This document shows positions 13,901 to 25,900 of a DNA stretch of 64,000 nt, piece after piece (positions within the stretch are counted from its first letter, which is position 1; each line of letters begins with the position of its first letter). The notes under the pieces were generated by a model. That model was not told the DNA's origin. It ran no database searches and saw only the letters and a program-made list of their open reading frames with translations. The position numbers were made by a program, and so were the translations under genes. The stretch lies in contig OZ022340.1 of assembly GCA_963989245.1 (NCBI GenBank), forward strand, positions 42,119,576-42,183,575, given 5' to 3'. The DNA is from Nansenia antarctica. Lineage: Eukaryota; Chordata; Actinopteri; Argentiniformes; Microstomatidae.

Positions 13901-16900
13901 CCCAGCCAAGCAAGCTCAGAACATAAAGGCCCCACACAAGGACGGCCAAGCAGGTGCCCCAGCGGCGGAACAGACCAGGCACACTGGGCAGCCGGGGGCC
14001 CCCAAGGAGCGGCCCAAGGACCACCGGCGCATAGCAAGCAAGCAAGGGCGAAAAACCTGTACACCATGTATCCAGGAAAAGTTCCCTGCATATTATCGGC
14101 GTACACACTGTCCATAAATGTAGTGTTATATCTGCATCGTTCTGCATCCAGCATGGGCACAGGTCCTGCCAAAAGTGAATCTCAAGCGCAGTTATGATGC
14201 AACAACACAATAAAGATGACAGCAATACAACCTGATGGTGGTCCAGGTACAGCCTGGTACCGGTTCTGGTACTGCTCTAGGTGCTACTGGCAGCTAACAG
14301 TGCCTCATCAGCACCCAGGTCCTTTTTTCCTGTCAACACAAGATCTCAAGCACGAGTATGGTGTAATAGCACAGTGATCCTAGTTCTATAATCTCCAATG
14401 TCTTCCTTAGTTTCAAAAGGCGACATTGAATAAGTAGGTCTCGCTTAAAAAATTCCTGAGTTTTAGACAACCTCAGGCCCTCAGGTAGGGTGTTCCACAA
14501 TCTAGGAGCATATATGCTAAAAGCTGATCCTCCAAATCTCTTAGTCCTAGCTTCTGGTACTATCAGAAGTTCTGTGCCGCTAGACCTTAGGGGTCTAGCT
14601 GGTGTGTATCTTATGAGCATGTCCACCATGTATTTGGGCGCGTCGCAATGGAGTGATTTATAGACTAATAAAATTATCTTAAAGTCTATTCTATAACTGA
14701 CAGGGAGCCAGTGTAGTGATCTCAGGACAGGTGTGATGTGCGCTCTTCGTTTGGTCCTAGTAAGGACACGAGCAGCAGCATTCTGAACCATTTGCAGTCT
14801 ACTAATCATTTTTTTGGGGAGACCTGTCAGGAGAGCATTACAGTAATCTAGCCTGCTAGTAACAAACGCATGCATTAGTTTTTCAGTGTCTGCCTGGGAG
14901 AGAAAGGATTGTACCATAGTGATGTTTCTTAAATGATAAAAGGATGTTTTAATAGTATTATTCATATGGGTTTCAAAATTTAGATCTGGGTCAATTATGA
15001 CACCTAGGGCCGGTTTCGGAGACAAGGTTTAAGCCTAGTCCCAGACTAAAATGCTGTTTGAGCTGGCTTAACTGAAATTCACTTGCACAGACGTAGTTTA
15101 AAATAGTTGTGGATTAAGCATGTTCTGGATTAAACAAAGCCGATTGCAAAATTGAGGATTAGAGCTACTCCAGGACTAAATTGGACTGAATTGAAGCTTA
15201 AACTAATCTGCCAAGGAGGCAGGTTTAACTCCCGCTTAGTAGGCTAGGCTACTGTTTGTGAAACTGAGCTTGGATTGTTTGGGAGCATGGACTATTTGGA
15301 ATATCAAAATGAGGACCAACATGCACGACAAAGGCCAGCCAGACGAATACTGCTGGATAGGAGTGATCCATTGAATCAGTTTGATGAAATAACTTTTCGA
15401 GACCGCTTTCGTATGTACAAGGAAAATGCATTGGAGATAATTACTTTGCTTGAGCCTAGACTTTCCTCTCTGTCTCAAAGAGGAGGGCCTGTGTCCAATC
15501 AACTGCAAGTTCTGATCACTTTGAGGTTCTTGGCATGTGGAATCTTTCATCGTGAAACTGGTGATTTGTGTGGTGTCAGTGAACCAACTGTATGTAGAAT
15601 AGTTCACAAAGTCTGCAGTGCCATTTGTGAACTGAGGAGTCTTTACATCAAGTTCCCTGATGCTGCTGGGCAAGCCAACTATAAAGTGCAATTCTATGAA
15701 TATGTATGGGCACTTCCCAGGAGTGATTGGCTGTATAGACGGATGTCATGTTCCCATCAAGTGTCCATCAACTCCTGATGCAGAGGAATACAGGAATCGT
15801 AAGAACTGGTTTTCAATCAATGTTCAGGGTGTATGCACTCCTAATTTGGAGTTTTCAAACATTGTTGCCCGTTGGAAAGGTGCAACCCATGATTCAAGGA
15901 TTTTTCTCAACTCTTCATTGTGTGCACAATTTGAGAGAGGACAACATAGTGGACTACTACTTGGTGATAGTGGATATGGTCAGAGTAACTATTTATTCAC
16001 ACCACATCTAAATCCCACAACAGCTGAGCAGCAAAGGTACAACAGAGCTCATATCCGTACTAGAGGGATGGTCGAGCGTATGTTTGGAGTATGGAAAAGT
16101 CGATTCCAGTGCTTACGAAATACGCTTCGTTTCAAGCCAAGAAGATGCTGCAAAGTGATCATTGCTACAGCTGTGCTGCACAACTACCTGAAGCAGCATG
16201 GCTGTCCTGATCTGCCAATGGAAGATCAGGAAGATGCAGATGTGCCCATGGCAGAGGCAGCCAATGACCAGCGAGGACTTGCACACAGAGCTGCTTTCAC
16301 AGTGCAGCACTTCAGCATTTGAATATGGAATGTATTCATTATGGTATAGTTTTGCTTGCATACTGTTTCTGTACAAAATTACAATAATGTAAAGCAAAAT
16401 TAAACGAGTGAACCAAGGCTGGTTAAAATGTAGTTTGTGATGATTAATACTCACTCACACTCACATGCCAAATGACAATACATTTATTTTTAGTTTTCAC
16501 AATTCTTCATATTCACCATGGCTACTGGTATGCAGAATTCTTTTTTGGAGCATAGCCCTCTGTCCCAATTTCATATCCAGTTCAACCTCTAGAATTCTCA
16601 TTTTCATTTCATGTTCTTCTTTTAAATATGCAATTTTATGCTCATGAAATTCTCTGGCTAACTTTTCATGCATAGTTATCTTTTTTGGTCTCTGTTGGAT
16701 GGTAGCAGCTTCATCTCCCAGGGGTGCCATAGCAGATGTGGAGGGTTCAGGCTCGTTGTAAACTGGCTCTTGATTGGTTTCCTCTGGAAAAAAAGACCAC
16801 TGTTACAAACTCAAATAAACTAATATGGTGCTGTAACCAATTTACTTCCTGAGGTATATTTACCATTTGTGCTCAGTTCTCCATGTTCACTGTCCAAATG

Positions 16901-19900
16901 GTCATTGTCTGGTATACCATCCAGAGGTTGCTGGTGCTCTATTATACCAGACAGCAAGTCACCCAATTCATCAGATGTGTCCTTTATTGGTGGTCCACCA
17001 CCTGTAATAAATCGCTCTCTTCTGCTTGCTGCATTCTCTTTTTTTAATCCCAGTTTAATGTTCTTCCATAGAACCTATGAAGGCAGATATCATTCATTAG
17101 TTTTCTTTTTTGATGTGACAAAAATAGTAATATGGGAAATCTGAAATACTGGTACTGATAAGGCATAATAAAAATAAGTGTGTCTCCTGATAATTTAGGT
17201 CATGGTGGAGAAATGGTTTTATTTTATATTTCTTTCCCCCTCACATAGGTATGGATCTTCCTTTGTGCAACATATCTTACTCTACCACCATGTTTAACAT
17301 TCATATGGCCCCTTAAAATAGGTTACTATCGTTTTAAAACAGGATATTCATTCAATGTGAATGCTACAAGCAGCAGGAGTATTGTTACAGTATATGAGAG
17401 CCAGATATGAGAGAAACAGATTGAACTTGACATAAATGTCATGAAATAATTTGGGTAGGGCATAAATAAGCAGGGTATAGGCAACAGGAAACAAACACAT
17501 ATTTTTGTGCCTAATAATGAAGAATAACTCACCTGCAGTTGTTGTACTGTTCTTGTGGTGACATCTTCATTTGCATTGAATTCATTGCCAATTGCAGTCC
17601 AAGCACTTCTTTTCTTCTGTTCAATAGCAGCAGTATGGATTTTGCTTTCAATGACTGGATGGTTTGATACAATTTGTTTTAGTAGTGTTTTTTCATGCTC
17701 ACTCTAATCTTTGGAGCGAATTCTCTTTGCCTCTGCCATTGTCTTGTCTCAAAATTCACTGCAACAATGGTGATTTATACTCCATTTCGGGTTCATGAGC
17801 ACAATTGGACCAACAGCCTATGCTCCCACTTAGTCTAATGAGGCTTGAACTAGGTGTTCTCATTAAGCTTACTCCAGGACTCCATAGTCTCAGACTAACT
17901 AAGCCAAATTTAAGCCATGTCCATGCAAGCCACTTAAATAGCCAGGATTAACTAGTCTGACTTAGGCCTACTCCTGTCTTAATTTAAGCCCTGTCTCCGA
18001 AACCGGCCCCTATTTTTTTTTTCTAATCTTATTTAACATGCTAACGCTCAGTGTCCCACATAGCAGGAAAATATGAATACTTAGACCTAGCCCAATATCT
18101 TCAACAGCAGAAAACCCCCATTTGTCTGCCATTATCTTAGCAGGGCCAAGAAGTGGTGTTACTCTCTCTGAACGACTTGATTCTATACTAATTTTAAACT
18201 CAAAATCAAGTTATTTTCAAGGGAACAATATAGATACAAATAGCACTATTAGTTAAAATGGCCTAAAGAAAACACACAAGGAATGACTAAGAACAAAGAA
18301 ACAGCTGTAATGTCTTATCACAAATAAGAAGACAATTACTTTAACAATACAATTAACAAACAATCTTGTAAGATCAGCACTGCCTTTTACATATGCACTG
18401 AGTCAACAGATAAAGAAAAAAAACGGAAGTATTAACACTGATTAACTTATTAAAACTGGAGTTCAGAACTTTGGTTTAGCTCAATGAAACTCTATTATCA
18501 TACATGGAAAATTCAGAACTCCTGACTGGCTCAATGAATTTTATGGATAAGTACTGAAAATGTGTTCCCACCTCCCCACTTTTACACAGAACTAAACCTC
18601 TTTTCAGTTCCACTAAGCTTCTGTGTAATAAACCTCCCCACTTTTACACAGAACTAAACCTCTTTTCAGTTCCACTAAGCTTCTGTGTAATAAACCCAAT
18701 CCTAGATTAACCTAGGATTCACTGATTTGGACCTCTGTTAGCCAAAAACAGCATCTCTCCCTGGTTAGGCCCTCTCTGTAACCAGGTGAACAGCAACTCC
18801 CCCTGATTAGTCCCTCTCTGCAATCAGGTAAGCAGCCACTCCCTCTGGTTAATACTTTTTCTGTAACCAGATAACAGCAACGTCAAAAGATACACGTATA
18901 TATATAACTAAACCTCTTTTCAGTTCCACTAATCATATACACAAAAATAGCAGTCTTATGGTTTTGCCAGGTGCAATTATAGCCACGATAACATGTAAAT
19001 CGTCTAAAAACGCCACAAGCCATGCATCACAAAGTGCACCCGGAAACAAAGACCTCTCCAATCAGGTATCTTTCTCCGATTAAATACCGTTCCGTATACA
19101 AATGAAAATCGACAGGCTTACCGTTCGTGTGTTACGTAGACAGCGTGCTAAGGCCCTGATCATCCGCTCTCAGCCAATCAAAAATAGAGGGGATCTCTTA
19201 ACCGCGTCACTTGCTAGGTGAAACGCGAGAGTTCGTTTTTCCTCAACTTTTCATAATTAAAAAAACCAGCTCGTCAGCTGAAAATGGCTGAAAACGGACA
19301 AAACAGGATACCTTCGCAGCCGCTCCCCTGTTTCCTCGTCGCCAAACTGTTAGAGCAAATTATTCAATAATGGCAGCCTGTTTCATTTCAAGATGTATAA
19401 GAAAAGATATTTAATATTCTTCTGCAGAAGGAGGAAGTTTACAGGTTCGTCAGACGCATCTGAACGATTCAAAGTTCCTCTCAAAGTCCAGATCATTCAT
19501 TTCATCTCAGTATTTATGCACTCAGGTACTCAAAGAAAAGAAGTCCGCCCTCGGGTGAGGTCTAGACCAATCATGAGCAATGGGTGTGGATCTGTACATT
19601 GAGGAAGATGATGGGGGATGAAGGTTAAGGGGGAATCGGCCCCCACTTTCTCCTAGACACACAAAGGTGGAAAAGGAACACAAAAGGCTACAACTGGTTC
19701 AGTCCACTTCTCGAGTACTGGGTCTGGGGAACACAAAGGTCCAAAACTGTTCTAGATGGCTTAGTCCATCTAGATGTAGGTCAGAAGTGAAAGAGAGCAA
19801 TCAGGTCATTGTAATCATTTAAATGTGTCTGTTGTCTAGCCCAGGGGTCGGCAGCCGCATGCGGCTCTTTTGCCCATCTTCAGTGGCTCCCTGTGGCTTT

Positions 19901-22900
19901 GACCACAAATGGAAATTAACAACGATTATTTATTTTTTACGTTGCCGCGGTGTCTCTCCTTGAACTACAACTCCCTGCTTACGCTGTAATGTTGTACAAG
20001 GGCCAATAGGATTCGGATATGTTGGCACATGACTAGTATTTTGACTGGACCCAACATGAGACTGGATGTGACAGTTTTTTTTCAAGAGTAGACCTATATC
20101 CACAGGGATTGACGAAGTACTGCGGCAGGCAAAGCAAGAAACTATCCACATTGTCTACAACTTTGTGGCTAGATTTATATACGGACATCGGCGACGAACA
20201 TCGATGAACGGGAGCTTCCCGGTGAGCGCTATTTGCCTACTTTTAAATGCAAAAAGCGGCTTGTCTTTAGCTCAAACCATTTCCGAATTATGAACTTCTA
20301 AAGAAGGTATGATATTTGGGAGCGCTGTGGGTCTGAGAGGGTTTAACTTAAAATAGTGAAAAGAAGACGAGGGAGGCTAGTTTTCATTTGGTACTGGAGT
20401 CTACAGTCTGTCGATTTGTCTATTTTTTGGCTGATGATCTCTTGGTTTGCTCACTTCCTCCGGATGAAATTACAAACTTATCCATATTTTTATCCATAAA
20501 AGTATCAACCCACCTGTTAAAAGGCACCAGAATACACGAAATTGCATCTACTCTGGGGGGGGGGGGGAACCCCTTTACGCTATCCTAGTGTTTCACTTTT
20601 GTAAAGCACAATACGTTTGCATTCGGTTGTATGCATATGTGCTAAGGCTTATGTATTTGTAGCCTACTATTTTGATAGTAGGCTAATATATAGACACTTA
20701 CAGCATGTGTTGCCTTCATTATAAGGCTTATATAAGGCTTTACATTTTTTGCGGCTCCAGACAGATTCGTTTTTTTGTTTTTTGGTCCAATATGGCTCTT
20801 TCAACATTTAAGGTTGCCGACCCCTGGTCTAGCCAATGTCAAGCTTCAAGTGGAGAAACTGGTTTCATTGTGTGGTTACAACAGGAAATCAGTTTATATA
20901 GCTTTGCCCTAGATATCCAAATGTTGAATCTTAAATGTAGAGAATGTCTTTTACATATAATAATTTTCTCTCACACTAGCCTGACACTTAAGCCCAATGC
21001 ACACGGCCCCGATTTTGACGCACCGCCGAATTCGATTCCATTGTTTTGAATGAGACAATGCACACGGCGTGCGATGCGATTCTAATGCACGACAACATTC
21101 GATTCTCCATTCACACCAATTGAAATCATTCAAAGAATTGAGAATCGAATGTTCGGCGGTGCGACAAAATCGGGGGCCGTGTGCATTGGGCTTTAGTGTT
21201 AAGAGCTAGTGTTTTCAAATGTGCAGATCATTTCTCTCCCAGTTTTCTCGCCAATGATCAATACTAGGGCTGGGCAAACGATCGAAATTTCTTTTTCGAT
21301 AATCGCAAGAATTAACGATCAATTATCGATTAATGGATAAGCTTTTTTTTCATAAAAAAAAGAAAAAAGAAACTAGGGCAGAAATAACAAGCATGTTTTC
21401 CTTGGGGAAAAAACTTTATTTGTGTTGCTATTGCACACATTCATTCATTCACATTCAAACTAGACACTACAGTCAGATAACAATCCTCTTAAACAAGGCA
21501 GTGAGTAGCCTAAATTGTTTAACTTAAAAACACATTTTACATTATAAATAAAAATATAGAAAATAAGTAACTCACCATAGGAGCAGTAAAAAAACAGTTA
21601 CTCACAAATAGGAGGATGACTGAAAACGTTAGTTTCCTTAAGAGCGTCCAGCTTAACTTAAATTTAAACTCCAGCGAGAGACTGTAGGCGGCAGGCCTAC
21701 TGGTTCTTGTTCAAAAAGATGATCATGTTAACATGTTCAGGGGTGAGAGACGAACGCAATCTGGTGACAGTTAGGCCAGCCGCAGAAAACACTCGCTCCG
21801 AGCACCGAGGTTGCGGGGATGCAGAGGTAGGTCGCGCTAATTTGGCCAACCGAGGAAACCTTCGCAAATTCAATGCGAAGGCAAATGCAAAGTTCATTTC
21901 TCACACATAACGTGGACAAACTAATTTCCATTATTATTATTATTATAAAAAAAAATAAAAAAAATCCAATTTATTAACGATTATCGAGCAAAATATTTTG
22001 TGATGGACCAAGATCCTTATCGATCAATTATCGATCGTCGATCAATGATGCCCACCCCTAATCAATACCTCTGTTTTTTCCTGATTGAGTTGGAGAAAAT
22101 GTTGTGTCATCCAAATATTAATATCAGCAATACAATCTATCAGGTGGTCGACCATCTCGTCGTCGTTGGGAGTTACTGAGATATAAAGCTGAGTGTTGTC
22201 AGCATAGCTATGGTAGTTAACGCTATGCCTCTTGATGACAGAACTGAGGGGTAGCATGTATAAGCTAAAAAGCAACGGTCCTAAAATGGACCCCTGGGGA
22301 ACTCCACAGGTTGCGCTATAGTTTTTTTTACTTATGGTCACCAAGGGCTACAAAGTAGTCTCGGTCAGCCAGGTAAGTCCTGAACCAGTTTAAGACCGGA
22401 CCAGAGAGGCCAACCCAGTTTTCAAGTCTCTCAATAAGTATGTAATGGTCTACTGTATCAAAGGCTGCACTTAAGTCTAAGAGTACAAGAATCAAGAGTT
22501 TTTTCAAGTCTGCATTAATCCTAAGGTCATTAGTTACCTTGTGCTGTGGTATGATCGGAAGCCTGACGGAAGTGGGTCATATCTATTATTTAAGACTAAA
22601 CATTTATGAAGCTGTTTGTACGCTGCCTTTTCTAGAATTTTGCTTAGAAAAGTGAGATTGGATATTGGTCTACAGTTTTTGGGGTCAAAAGGATCTAAGT
22701 TACTTTTCTTCAGGGTGGGTCTAACCAGGGCAGTTTTAAGCGCCGCTGGAAAAATCCCTTTAAGTAGGGAGTGATTTACAATGCCTAGTATGTCATCAGA
22801 CACAGATTCAAAAATATCCTTAAAAAAGGTGGTAGGAATTAGGGCTGCACGATTAATCAATTTTAAATCGAAATCGCGATTTGAAATGATGCGATTAGCT

Positions 22901-25900
22901 AATCGCAAAGCCTGCGATTTGCCTGCGATTTGGGATCCGTCATACAGCGCGTCGGATTCAACGTCAATGAACGTCAACGTCAATGAACGTCAACGTCAAT
23001 GTCAATGAACGTCAACGTCAATGAACGTCAATGTCAATGAACGCACACCAACAACATCGCACGTGAAACGCCCACGTTTCGGTAGCTAGCAATAGCAACA
23101 TTCATGGTGGATAATGGCTTCAGCAGAACCAGAAGCAACGTTGGACGATTTAGTCCGGAAGAAAAGCAGCACTTCTGTTGTGTGGAAGTATTTCGGATTT
23201 AGGACGACTGATGTGCAACAAAAACAGGTGTTGTGCACGACCTGTCGTGGAACAGTCGCTACATCCAGAGGCAACACCACAAACCTATATCAGCACTTGA
23301 AAAAGTACCACAGGCAGCTGTATGACGAGTGTGCGGTCAGAAAGGGAGAGTTGAGTGAACGTCCCGTAGCCCAGTCTAACAAAGTTAAGCAAACTAGTGT
23401 TTCAGAGTCGTTTGCGGCTGTTACGGCATATGAAAAGGGCTCACGAAGGCACCGTGAAATAACAAATTCCATCACGCACTACCTCGCAAAAGACATGGTG
23501 TCTATTAACACTGTGAGCAACTTAGGGTTTAAAAAACTCATCCAAACGCTGGATAAAAGATATACGATTCCCTCCCGCACGTACTTTAGCCATGTGGCTA
23601 TCCCAGAAATGTACGCGGAATGTAGGAAGAAAATTGAGACGGAGCTGAAAAATGTCCAGTACTATGCGACAACAACCGATCTGTGGTCGAGCAGGACGAC
23701 CGAGCCGTATCTCAGTCTCACCGTGCACTTCATAAATTCCGACTTTGAGTTGAAGAGTCATTGCCTGCAAACGGTATACTTTCCTGCTGACCACACGGGA
23801 GAGAATATTGCCCGTGGACTAAGAGAGTCCTTGTCCAACTGGGGTCTGAAGGAAGAGGATCAGACGTGCATCACCACTGATAACGGATCAAATGTTGTAA
23901 AAGCTGTGGAACTGAATCAATGGACAAGGCTTCAGTGCTTTGGACACAGGCTGCATCTTGCCATTGGTAAGTGTATTTAAAAAATATTTTAAAAGTGTAA
24001 AAATGCTATTCTCTCTCTCCCTCCCAATTTTCTCTCCTCTCTCTCTCTCTCACCCCTCTCAGTTTCAGAATTATTGTTATTACATTTTCAATCTGAAAAA
24101 TGCAATACTGTACCTTCCACAAATAATGTTTTGATTCATGATTTTCTTTTTCAGAAAATGCTCTGAAAGAGAAGACCGTGAAAGACCGTATAAGTCGGGC
24201 AATAGGACTTTGTAAGTCTATTGTTTGCCATTTCTCGCACAGTTGGAAAAAGAAGGTTGCACTGAGTGAGGCCCAGCGAGAGTTGCATCTGCCGATGCAC
24301 TCGTTGATCACAGAGTGTCCAACAAGATGGGGCTCAAGGCAGAAAATGGTCGGGAGGGTGTTGGAGCAGAGAAAGGCCTTGTGTCAGGTTCTCTCTGAAG
24401 ACAGGAAGACGCGTCACCTGGTCCCCAGTTGGCAGGACATAGATGTCCTTGAATCCATCAACAACGTCCTGCGTCCTCTCCAGGAGTTCACAGATGCCCT
24501 CTCTGGTGAAGCTTATGTAAGCGTATCGTACCTGAAGCCAGTCCTTCATCTCCTGAAAACATCAACTCTGGCTGCAAATGACGAGGACACAGCCCTTACC
24601 AAGGAAATAAAGTCAATGGTCCTTGGCTACATGGAGAATAAATACAGCGACCCAGCCACACAGGTAGGGGGATGGGAATTGATATGGTTTCAACTGTTTT
24701 ATTATCTCTGAGAATGAAATTAGAAAAACATGCCTATATTAATGAAAGGAATTGATAAGCTTGGAGGCATTCAATGTAGATTCTCTGAGTTAACTATTCT
24801 CTAATGATTCTACACACAGGAGCTTATGGACATCACTTCGTTCGTTGATCCAAGATTCAAGACAGAATACATGAGTGCAGAGAATGTCCCAGACATCAAA
24901 GCAAAAGTGAAGATCGAAATGGAACAGGTGGCACGAAAGGTAACTTGTATTTATGTGCAGTTTAGTGAACACAAGATGCCACATGCAATGATATTGTATT
25001 TTGATTTCATTGATCGGCAATTTTTTAAATGTTTACATAAAATGGCCAATTGCTTAGAATTACATTGATGCAAAACTTAAAAGCTCTCATCTCTACGCTC
25101 ATCTCTGTGTTTTGCAGGAGAAGATGGCTCATGCCAGCACCACAGACGCTGTGCTTCAGAGTGCAGGAGAGGCAGAGCCATCCACTGCAAAGAAGGCAAA
25201 GCGGTCATTGGGCAGCTTCTTTAAGAAAAGCACTGCTGTGCCCCCTGCTTCAACCACTGCGCAGTTGATGGGTGCCATAGAAGCTGAGGTGAACACCTAC
25301 CTAATGATTCCCACCATCGATGGAGAGGAGGATCCCCTGGCCTGGTGGAAGGTTCACTGTGTTAACTTTCCGATGCTGAGCATGCTGGCTCGCAAATTCT
25401 TGTGTATACCAGCCACAAGTTCCCCATCAGAAAGAGTGTTTAGTGCTGGAGGCAACGTGGTCACTTGTCAGCGTTCATGTCTGAAACCAGCAAAGGTTGA
25501 CATGTTGGTTTTCTTGACCAAAAATCTGTAAAGATAAACATTTGTGTTGAGAAGTAGAGATGACAGGGAATTACTATTGTATTTGTTCTGCGTTTTATCT
25601 ATTTCAATGTTTACAGAAAGGACCTATTATTTTTTACTGGATCATTTTTATTATCACTTTATTTAATTTGATTGCAGTATGTGCAATATTTAGATGCTGC
25701 TCCTGAGCCAAGCCATAACCTTGTTTGTAGAGGTCCTATTTTATTTTGATATTGGAATTGTTAAAAAAAAATACACTTGTTGAGAGAAACAAAATGGTGT
25801 TGCTGTTTAAAAAACCCATAAATAAATATGTTATCCCAATTCATATCTTTTAAGTTCTCATCCTTGCATTAGAATTAGAGCAGTTAATAGTTTGATGGTA

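Larger units (their letters stand above)
15007..18009. mobile_element. PIF/Harbinger transposon with both genes
   Basis: Ends GGGCCGGTTTCGGAGACA (15007) and TGTCTCCGAAACCGGCCC (to 18009), with CTA duplicated at 15004-15006 and 18010-18012. Two convergent genes: a DDE nuclease on + (15287-16322) and a Myb/SANT-like partner on minus (16497-17741). The 3-bp duplication and the two-gene build are diagnostic of the superfamily. Confidence 0.92.

Noticed and set aside
13700..14225. Several overlapping GC-rich ORFs
   Set aside because: Both strands and several frames are open because of GC-rich LINE 3' sequence; no domain.
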